Assembly: GCF_000143415.4 (NCBI RefSeq)
Contig: NW_003314336.1
Location: 377,417-441,416, forward strand
Direction: 5' to 3'
DNA: 64,000 bases
Source: Selaginella moellendorffii
Taxonomy: Eukaryota > Streptophyta > Lycopodiopsida > Selaginellales > Selaginellaceae
Part shown: piece after piece, positions 12,812 through 20,979 of the stretch
How the letters are laid out: every line of letters starts with the position of its first letter
Position numbering within the stretch: position 1 is the stretch's first letter
Made by a program: the position numbers and the translations under genes
Notes under the pieces: generated by a model
What the model saw: only the letters and a program-made list of their open reading frames with translations
The model's database searches: none
Told to the model about the DNA's origin: nothing

Positions 12812-15800
12812 ATGCTTGTCAATCGCCTCCCGCGCGATCGCCAGCAGCGGCGATGGATGCACGCGGCGGCGATCCCAGCGGTGGTGGTGCGCAAGCATCG
12901 GCCATCGGCATTGAGCAAGGAGAGCGTGGAACGGATGGTCGCGTGCGTGGAGAGGAGCGGCGTTGCGGCGGAGGCGAGCACGTATGCCCGGCTGCTCCAA
13001 GCGTGTGCGCGGCTCAAGGCGCTGGCCCAGGGCCAGAGGATTCACGCCCACATCCTCTCCAGCCACAGCTCCTCCGGATCCTCCTCCACTCTCGTGCTCA
13101 ACCATCTCATCAACATGTATGGCAAATGCGGTCGCGTGGAGGAGGCCAGGGCGGTGTTCGCGTCCATGGAGCACCCCAATCTCGTGTCGTGGAACACCAT
13201 CATCGCCGCCCACGCCGCCGGCGGTGATGGCCGTGGCGCCCTGGCGGTGTTCCGCGCCATGCAGCTCGAGGCTTCCGTGGTGCCCGACCGGGTGAGCTTC
13301 ACCAGCGTTGCCAATGCCTGCGGCAGCGCGAGGGAGGCGCGGATCATCCACGCCAGCGTCGCGGCGCGGGGATTCCTCGACGACGTGATCGTTTGCACCG
13401 CCGTCATCACCGCCTACTGTCGCTGCAGCAGCCTGGGCGAGGCGCGCGCCACCTTCGACGCCATGGCGCCGCGCGCCAGGAACGTCGTGACGTGGACGGC
13501 GCTCATCGCGGGGTATGCCCAGTCCGGGCATCTGGAGGAGGCGCTGGATCTCTTCTGGAGCATGGCGGAGCACGACGGCGGCGGGGGCGAGACGTGGAGC
13601 GTGGCTCCCAACGCCGTCACCATTGTCACCGTCGTCAACCTGTGCGCCGAGTTTGCGGCGCTGGAGCAAGGCAAAGCCATCCACGATCGCTGCATCCACG
13701 CCGCCGCCATCCGCGACGATCCGTCCGTCACGGCCGCTCTCGTCAACATGTATGGGAGGTGCCAGCGCCTGGACGAGGCGTTTGCGGTGTTTGACGCAGT
13801 CCAGTCTCCCACTGCCTTGGCGTGGAACGCGATCATCTGTGCCTGCGCCCGCAATGGTCGAAGCGATCGGGGCCTGGAGCTCTTCCACAGGATGATGGCA
13901 GCACTGGACGCCCCGGAGCGAGAGGTTGGCGTCGCCACCTTGTGCGCGGCGCTGGTAGCGTGCGGCGAGTCGGGACTGCTGGATCAGGGGCGATCGGTCC
14001 ACGACTTGATCCGCCGCCGCGCCGCCGCTGGGACGGAGCCCAGCGTCCAGATCGGCACGTCGCTCATCACCATGTACGCCAAGTGCGGCAGCATCGAGGA
14101 CGCGCGCCTCGTCTTCGACTCCATGGCGGAGAGGAACGAGGTGTCGTGGAACGCAATGCTGTCCGGCTACTCGCAGCACGGCCACGGCGCGCAGCTGCTG
14201 CACCTCTTCCGCGCCATGCTGCAGGGCGGCGTGCAGCCCAACGCGGTGACGCTCCTGCCGGTTGTGAACGCGTGCAGCAGCCTGGCGCAGCTGCGGCAGG
14301 CTGACGAGTGGTGCACCACGCCGCCGCTGGCCGCCGCTTGCGACGCCATGCTGTGCAACGCGCTCGTCTACATGTATGGCAAGCTCGGCAGCGTGGAGGA
14401 CGCCTGGAGCATGTTCCACAGGTGTAGCATCCGCAATGCGGTCACTTGGAACGGTCTCATCACTGCGTATGCCCGTCGCTGCAGCCAAGGCCAAGGAGGA
14501 GGAGGAGGATTTGAAGCGGAGGAGGCGATGGCGGGCTTGCAGCTTCTGCGGCAAATGCATCTAGAAGGCGTGCCGCCGGACCGAGTCACCTTCATATCCC
14601 TGTGTGGCCTCTACAACAAGCTTACGCTGCTCGGCTCCCCCGGCATGGCGTCCGAGCAGCCACAGCAGCCAGCGGGAGTGTCCTCGGTCCTGACGGTGGC
14701 GGCGAAGGAGATGGTGGCGCAGATCCTGGACACGGGGCTGGAGTGGGATGCCGCGATTGGGACGGGGCTCATCAGCCTGCTGGGTAAATGCGGGGACGTG
14801 GATGGCGCGGCGGGGATGTTTGCCAAGATGGCGGCGGTGCGGGGTGGCGGTGGCGACGTCGTGCCGTGGAACGCGATGATGGGAGCGTGCGTTCTCAACG
14901 CGCAGCCGTGGCGGGCGCTGCATCTCTACAAGGTCATGCAGCTGCATGGCGTCAAGCCGGACGCGACGTCGGCGGTGTGCCTGCTGTCGGATGCGTGCCT
15001 GGCGGCGTCGCGCGGTATCGGGGAGTGGCTCGAGTCCGGCCTGTCCGGGAGTGGCGTGGAGGAGGAGGTGGCGGTGAGGAACGCGTGCATCAACATGCAT
15101 GCCAAGCGTGGCGACGTCGATCGCGCCGCCGCCATCTTCGCCTCCATGGTGGCGGCGCGGGACGTGATCTCCTGGAACGTGATGATGGCTGGCTACGCCA
15201 ACGCCGGCAGGGGGGACGAGGCGGTGGTTCTCCTCCGGCAAATGGAGCAGCACGGCTTCCACCCCGACAGGGTCACCTACGTCAACTTCCTCAACGCCTG
15301 CGACAAGGCGGAGATGGTGGAGCACGGCCGGAGCATCCACGGCAGGATTGTCCTCCAGTCACGCGACACGCCGGCGCTCTCCCTGCGCACCAACGCCGTG
15401 GTCGGCTGCTCGCTGTGCAGCATGTACGCCCGCTGCGGCAGCATCGACGAGGCGGCGGCGGTGTTTGCCGGCATGGAGCAGCGCAACGTCGTGTCGTGGA
15501 ACGCCATGATCGGGGCGTACGCGCAGCACGGCCGCGCGCGCCTGGCGCTGGCGGTGTTTGGCGGCATGCAGCAGCACGGCGTCAAGCCCGACGCCATCAC
15601 CCTCATCAGCGTGCTGGACGCGTGCGCCGGCGCGGGTGACGCGCGGCGCGGGAGTCAGGTCCACGGCTGGAGCCTCCAGCTCCAGCTGCGCTCGGCGGCG
15701 CTGGACAACGCGGCCGTCAACATGTATGCCAAGAGCGGCAGGGTGGCGGCGGCGCGCGAGGTGTTTGAAGCCATGGACGCGCAGCGGCGGACGATCATGT

Positions 15801-16264
15801 CATGGAGCGCAATGGTGGCGGCTTACGCCGGGGTCGGGCACGCCGAGGAGGCGTTCCGGCTGTTCCACGCGATGCAGCGCGAGGGCGTCCGCCCGAATCA
15901 CGTCACCTTGATCAGCATCCTCGGGGCGTGCAGCCACGCCGGGATGCTCCAAGCCGGCTGCTCGTGCTTCGCGTCCATGGCGGCGGACTACGGCGTGTGG
16001 CCGCGGGAGGAGCACACGGGGTGCGTGGTCGACATGCTGGGCAGGGCGGGATGGGTGGAACAAGCGCACCGCCTGGTGCAGCGCAGTGGTGCCGGCGGCG
16101 GCGGCGACGCGCAGGCGTGGATGGCAGTGCTGGGCGCGTGCAGCCAGCAGGGCGACACGCTGCGCGGTACCTGCGTGGCATCGAGCTTGATTTCCCGCCA
16201 CCCCCAGGCCGCGGCTGCCGCCTACGTTGCGCTCTCCAATTCCAAGCTTGCTGCTCCGAGCTAA
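12812..16264 (+). CDS. Giant intronless PLS-class pentatricopeptide repeat protein
   Basis: PPR proteins bind organellar RNA for editing, splicing or stability. This one is a single exon of 1,150 codons. At least ten recurring modules of the form LINMYGKCGRVEEARAVFASM (starting near 13115) are followed by SWN-type helices and HGVKPDAITLISVL-type turns, the layout of PLS-class repeats. The C-terminus has GCVVDMLGRAGWVEQAHRLV and WMAVLGACSQQGD, an E-like domain, but no DYW deaminase, so any editing role would need a partner. An N-terminal organelle presequence is likely (Arg-rich, no acidic residues). The 3' end has a decayed duplicate at 17362-17533. Lycophytes have very large PPR families. 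Start: first in-frame ATG. Confidence 0.92.
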   Translation: MLVNRLPRDRQQRRWMHAAAIPAVVVRKHRPSALSKESVERMVACVERSGVAAEASTYARLLQACARLKALAQGQRIHAHILSSHSSSGSSSTLVLNHLINMYGKCGRVEEARAVFASMEHPNLVSWNTIIAAHAAGGDGRGALAVFRAMQLEASVVPDRVSFTSVANACGSAREARIIHASVAARGFLDDVIVCTAVITAYCRCSSLGEARATFDAMAPRARNVVTWTALIAGYAQSGHLEEALDLFWSMAEHDGGGGETWSVAPNAVTIVTVVNLCAEFAALEQGKAIHDRCIHAAAIRDDPSVTAALVNMYGRCQRLDEAFAVFDAVQSPTALAWNAIICACARNGRSDRGLELFHRMMAALDAPEREVGVATLCAALVACGESGLLDQGRSVHDLIRRRAAAGTEPSVQIGTSLITMYAKCGSIEDARLVFDSMAERNEVSWNAMLSGYSQHGHGAQLLHLFRAMLQGGVQPNAVTLLPVVNACSSLAQLRQADEWCTTPPLAAACDAMLCNALVYMYGKLGSVEDAWSMFHRCSIRNAVTWNGLITAYARRCSQGQGGGGGFEAEEAMAGLQLLRQMHLEGVPPDRVTFISLCGLYNKLTLLGSPGMASEQPQQPAGVSSVLTVAAKEMVAQILDTGLEWDAAIGTGLISLLGKCGDVDGAAGMFAKMAAVRGGGGDVVPWNAMMGACVLNAQPWRALHLYKVMQLHGVKPDATSAVCLLSDACLAASRGIGEWLESGLSGSGVEEEVAVRNACINMHAKRGDVDRAAAIFASMVAARDVISWNVMMAGYANAGRGDEAVVLLRQMEQHGFHPDRVTYVNFLNACDKAEMVEHGRSIHGRIVLQSRDTPALSLRTNAVVGCSLCSMYARCGSIDEAAAVFAGMEQRNVVSWNAMIGAYAQHGRARLALAVFGGMQQHGVKPDAITLISVLDACAGAGDARRGSQVHGWSLQLQLRSAALDNAAVNMYAKSGRVAAAREVFEAMDAQRRTIMSWSAMVAAYAGVGHAEEAFRLFHAMQREGVRPNHVTLISILGACSHAGMLQAGCSCFASMAADYGVWPREEHTGCVVDMLGRAGWVEQAHRLVQRSGAGGGGDAQAWMAVLGACSQQGDTLRGTCVASSLISRHPQAAAAAYVALSNSKLAAPS

Positions 16265-16462
16265 GGGATTGGCCAGCCATGAACTCTTCAGAGTGACTAC
16301 CGGAGAGAGAGGAGGGAGGACACTCCTCTTACTTGCGCGATCTTCCCATGCGAGCATGTACGAAGAGTATATGGATTGCAAGACGTGCAACTCAACGTGT
16401 TCCAGCTTAGTTCCAAGGCTGAGGACCAAAATATAAGAGTGTGGAAACTACAACCAGACAGT

Positions 16463-17133
16463 CATGGACAGGAAAGCTGCTGCGGTGAAGCTGAATCCGT
16501 TGTTGGTTTACTTGCTAAAGGAGTTTGGGAAGGTCGTGCTGCTCGACGGGAAAGGAAAGATCCAGGGCTTGAGCGGTCTGGAGGTGAGTTTTTGGTGGTG
16601 ACAAGAGAGATGACGGAGAGTGTTTCAACATGCCAACTCTGGAGATGGCTTAGCTTGGATCTGATTCCTTCGATCAAGTCTGCGCTCTTCCAACAAAGTC
16701 CATGCAAAAAATGGCAGACCATTCGCTCCTTCACTGCTCGGCGGACAAAGGAGAACAAGGATCAAGCGTCCAAATTCAATCACGTTGTACAGTAATTGCT
16801 AATCGTTGCGGTCAATGTAAAGAGTTCAACAAAAACCACTGGAGATTTATAAAGTTCTTTCGAACTCCCAGCTCCTAGTACTAATTCCTCAGCACCCTGT
16901 CAAGACCTACAAGAAAGATGGGAGCCGTAACTTACAGCTGATCATGTTCTCAGGAGTCGATGGAAGCAGAGAGTTGGGCGTTCCAAAAAGCTCCTTTTAG
17001 CGATAAAAAGGACCTGCACATTTTAATTCTTTTTCCTGGAGGAGGATTGGATCAGAGATGGGCGGCTATATCAATTCTGGTAAGGCGCTCTGTGATCATA
17101 ATCAGACATATCGATGCTGTAGTTCATGGTTGA
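16463..17133 (+). CDS. Weak two-exon gene candidate of unknown function
   Basis: An ATG at 16463 opens a reading (MDRKAAAVKLNPLLVYLLK, then EFGKVVLLDGKGKIQGLSG) that stops cleanly at a GT donor at about 16583. A second open exon begins after an AG acceptor at 16954 (ESMEAESWAFQKAPFSD, then LHILILFPGGGLDQRW) and reaches a stop at 17131-17133. An alternative is splicing at 17080 to an exon near 17256 (VLKTENENKKDFTSF), which then runs into the PPR-derived fragment. No family is recognised. The sequence looks protein-like but the intron (about 370 nt) is long for this region, so it may be a gene remnant. Confidence 0.3.
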
Positions 17134-17361
17134 TGAAATGCTGACTTTAAACTCGCTGTGGAATATGATGAAAGTGTTTTTTTGGCCTCCACAAAACTAG
17201 AAAATCAATTACAAAATAGTTTTCTTAAATTAAATATAAACTTGTGTTTTCTTAGGTGTTGAAGACTGAAAATGAGAACAAGAAAGATTTTACGTCTTTT
17301 CAGAAGCATTGTCTAAGATCTCGACTGCCATCTCCAGTTGCTCAAACTCGCGACCCAGCTT

Positions 17362-17533
17362 GGGATGGGTGGAGTAAGCGCTGGCGGTGGCATAGGCGGC
17401 GGCGACGCGCAGGCTTGCATGGCGCTGCTGGGGGCGTGCAGCCAGCAGGGCGACACGCTGCGCGGTACCTGCGCGGCGTCTAGGCTGATTTCCCGCCATC
17501 CCCTTCGAATTCCAACCTTGTTGCTCCGAGCTA
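17362..17533 (+). pseudogene. Decayed duplicate of the upstream PPR gene's 3' end
   Basis: This stretch matches the end of the PPR gene (16047-16265). It shares GGGATGGGTGGA, then GCGGCGGCGACGCGCAGGC, a long near-identical block over GCGTGCAGCCAGCAGGGCGA and CTGCGCGGTACCTGC, and finally GCTCCGAGCTA at the stop-codon end. It carries an internal deletion of about 20 nt near its start and another of about 25-30 nt before the end, plus scattered substitutions, and has no PPR repeats upstream. It ends 48 bp before the MORC start codon, so it now forms the MORC promoter or leader. Confidence 0.85.
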
Positions 17534-17581
17534 GGGTTTATTTAGGGTTGGTTGGCCGGGTTTGAATGAGCGCCGAGCGCC

Positions 17582-20146
17582 ATGGTCCTCCCGCCGCGCA
17601 CCTCCAAGGCATGGAACGGCAGGCTTTTCAACGTCGACGCCAAGCACATCTGCGCGGTGTGCTCCTCGAATGCGCCATTGGAGCTGTGCGTAAGCTTTGG
17701 TTTTGCTCGCTTCTCATTCGTCTTCCCGCCTTTTTCCCTCGCTCGATCAGGCCCAAGCGCCTCGACATCGTTTCTTTCAATGCAGCTCGCGCGTTCGATT
17801 GGAAGCCTCTTCCGCTGTTCCAGATCATGGCCCGTGGCGAGAGTGACTACCGGGAGTGGGATAAGCTGCTCACCTTTCTCGTCGATCACTCCCGGGTAAG
17901 AGATGTCTTTCTCTGTCTCTGTCACACGCACTATACACGCACTCGACCAGGTTGCGGTCATCAATGTCGGAGACGTCCAGCTGCTGTTGAAGCCACCGGG
18001 GGAGGAGAACGAGGCCACCAAGAAGATAATGAAGCTTGTGGACGTTGCCTACCGCGCCAGGCCCGGGCCAGTCAAGAGACCGATCGCGCAAATGCACCCG
18101 GAGTACCTCACCACGCTCAGCCAGACGCATTCGAGTTGGCTCTTTGGTGCAGTCGCCGAGCTCATTGACAACGCCTGCGATGCGGGAGCCAAGCGGTGAG
18201 CTATCGTTAACTTTTCTCGTGCATGGAACTGATAGCCACTCTCTTTCTCACGTCCAGTCTTGAGATTTCGATTCAGAAGGGAACGTTGAAAAGCCCCGAG
18301 GTATCAGAAGTGCCGATGCTTTGTTTCCTGGACGATGGCCTTGGGATGACTCACAAAGACATTGTGAAGATGGTGTCTTTTGGCCACAAGAAACCGGAAC
18401 AAGACGATCCAGAGCAAATCGGGAGGTTTGGAGTTGGCTTCAAGGTTCTTATTTCTTTTCCTTTTCTCAATCTCTTGTTTACTGGTTTCTTTGTTTGTAA
18501 ATCAGACAGGGGTGATGCGTCTCGGTAGAGGTGCCCTTGTCCTCACGCAAAGCAAGGAGACGAGGTCAATGGCACTGCTCTCAACTGGCTATAACGAAGG
18601 CAAAGATGTACCGCCTTGCTCGTGTTCTCGTGTCTCTAAGGTACTAAAAGTTTGGCAACAATGCAGGTCCTCGAGGTGCCGATTGTCACGTATACCAGAC
18701 GGGCGGGCAGAATGGATATCGACACCGGTTTGCAGACGCTGGAAGACTCACAAAAGCATCGAGACGTGATATGCACATACGGACCTTTTGACGAGTATGG
18801 AATTGGTGCTGAGTTTCAAAGGCTCGAAGGCGGAACGGGGACTATCATTTACGTTTTCGATCTCGAGAAATGGGGCTCGTCTTTCTCCTTGGACTGGAAC
18901 GAAAGTGATGACATCATGATAAGGTCTAGGCGTGTGCGGAGTCGACCTGGACAAACAAGCCCCGAGGTAGGATATATTCCATCTCTCGTACGCCGTCTTC
19001 CAAAACCAGTGTCTATGACAGGTCCCGCTCGACTATTCGCTTCGAGCATATGTGGAAGTCATGTTTTTGGAGCCACGCATGATTGTTTCGATCCAAGGGA
19101 AGAAGGTCTGAGGATCCAGTTTGAGTGGTTCTTTGATGGACTTGCCTGTTTTGTTCTGCAGGTGACAACAAAATGTCTCGCCAAGACGCTAAACAGCACC
19201 TGGGTGACCAGAGCTACTCTCATGGGGAAACCAGTCCAGTTGACTCTGGGCGTAATGGAGCTAGAGCGGAAGCGCGGAAACTGTGGCATTTTCCTCTACT
19301 GGCACGGCAGACTTGTCGAGGTATGTTCTACTTGTTGGCTCTCTCACCGTCGTCGTGCATCTCTTCGAACAGTCCTACAAAAGGGTTGGAAATATGGTGC
19401 ACAGTGCTGAATGGGGACGAGGAGTGATTGGTGTCGTGGAAACGACCAAACTGATGGTACAACTTTGCATATAGAGTTGAAACGATAATGTCGGCCATGC
19501 AGGAGTTTGACAGAGGCAGAGTAGGCGTGTTGAATAGCAAGCAGGGCTTTGAGGACTGTGAGATGTATGCTGCTCTGGAGAAATGGCTCGGGGAGGAAGC
19601 TGACAAGTACTGGGAAACTCGCGTGGAGAAGTTAACCACGGTAAGCACTGCTAGTTTCTACGAGGAGTATCACTAAGTTTCTATCCTTTTGTTGAAGGAG
19701 GAGAAGGAGGGGCTTGCCCCCGACAAAAGCTGGGTGCAGTGCTCCAAATGCCTCAAGTGGAGGGTGATGGATCCGGAATGGCATGGAGAGTTGCCAGACC
19801 ATTGGTTTGTTGTTTTCTTTTCTTTCCACATCCGGCGATTTCTCACTGGCTTTCCAGGTTCTGCTACATGGCACCTTACAAAGGCTCTTGCAACACCCCT
19901 GAGGAAAATGTGGAAGACGGTGTGGTGACTACCAAAACCTCTCGCGGCACAGCTGTTCGGAAGAACACACGCGGCAAGGAAGGATCGGACATCACAGGTG
20001 GGGTGATCAGACCATTTCTCATCGTGTTTTTTTATTGACTTTGCTCTGTAGTAGATTCCAGCAAGCCTCTGTCCAGGCTGACATCCAAAACTACAACTAA
20101 CTCTCCCAAAGTGAAGCGCACGAGCAAGAGAACCAAGAAGGAATGA
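17582..20146 (+). CDS. MORC: MORC-family GHKL ATPase with a C-terminal CW zinc finger
   Basis: MORC ATPases act in chromatin compaction and silencing. The N-terminal extension (MVLPPRTSKAWNGRLFNVD) is followed by the GHKL ATPase motifs: AVAELIDNACDAGAKR (N box with the Asn), CFLDDGLGMT (G1), VSFGHKKPEQDDPEQIGRFG and VGFKTGVMRLG (G2 region). The ribosomal-S5-like part follows (VPLDYSLRAYVEVMFLEPRM, NTHNS-type region). Near 19724 the motif WVQCSKCLKWRVMDPEW with a downstream CNTPEEN is a CW-type zinc finger, which in other proteins reads histone H3 lysine methylation. The tail is basic (KVKRTSKRTKKE). About twelve short introns keep the frame. The protein ends at 20144-20146, only 26 bp from the stop of the convergent gene. 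Confidence 0.88.
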
Positions 20147-20172
20147 ATCGTCTTTGATCATACATAGCTCAC

Positions 20173-20936
20173 CTAGCTTGCGATGCTACTACTACCTCGG
20201 GACACAGTTTTGGCTGCCAATGCTTGATTAGGAAGGACTGGAAGGAGATAGTTACCAAACGGCGAGTCGAAGCTTTTGAAACTTCCAGTGGCTCCAACCG
20301 ACTGTGCACGAACCAAAGCCGCTCTCTTCGCTTGCTGGATCCTCAGCTCGTCCCCGTGCTTTACGAGAGTCGGAGCAGCGGGTCGCATCCCCTGAATCAC
20401 CACACACAATAAATACTTCCATCTTCCACCGAGCAAGTTTTACGTGCCTGTGCTTGGCGTCCAAGAGGCCGCGCGTCTTGAGGCGCTGCAGGATTGAGAG
20501 GCGGCCTGCCAATACAGGAGCCAAAGTGTGAGTCGCAAAAGGAGGCGAAGAAATTCATTACCTTCCATGCTTTGGTGTGTGCTGCTGCTCTTCATTTCCT
20601 GCGAAACAATCCAAAGTTGACAGTGGTTTGATCCGAGAGAAACTCTAGCGCAATGGCGCTGAGATTACCTTTGCTGTTGCTTCTCTTGAGAGGGAGAGGG
20701 GGTGTAGCGGACGCCGCCTCGCGCTCGCGCTTGGCGCTATTCAGCCTGAGAAAGGAAGACCATGAGAAAGCGGTAGAGGGAGAGAGAGAATTACTGTACG
20801 AGGAAGCTTTGACCAGGCGGCGCCGTGATGGTGCTGGCTGATGGTGTTCCACTGCTGGATCCGCCGCTCCTCCCGCCGCCACCACCACCGCCGTCGCCGC
20901 TGTCCCTGGCGGCGATGACGAAGACGACGAAGCCAT
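20173..20936 (-). CDS. Small conserved-looking plant protein of unknown function
   Basis: The spliced reading starts MASSSSSSPPGTAATAVVVA (20936), then RRRLVKASSLNSAKRE, PLPLKRSNSKG, GRLSILQRLKTRGLLDAKHRH, KHGDELRIQQAKRAALVRAQ, and SFKSFDSPFGNYLLPVLPNQ, ending at 20173. The last part looks like a plant-specific motif, but I cannot name the family or function. Joining the SNSKG exon directly to GRLSIL keeps the frame. A 37-nt exon-like segment between them (20562-20598) would shift it. The gene is tail to tail with MORC (26 bp). Confidence 0.6.
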
Positions 20937-20979
20937 CTCTCTCTCTTGCTGTATTCTACTCTACCTAGGTCACGACTCT

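Noticed and set aside
12797-14560. A 587-codon open frame on the minus strand, antisense to the PPR gene
   Set aside because: It is His/Arg/Ala-rich without any domain and lies opposite a conserved PPR reading. GC-rich codon bias in the PPR gene opens such antisense frames; others occur at 14561-15340 and 13042-13410.
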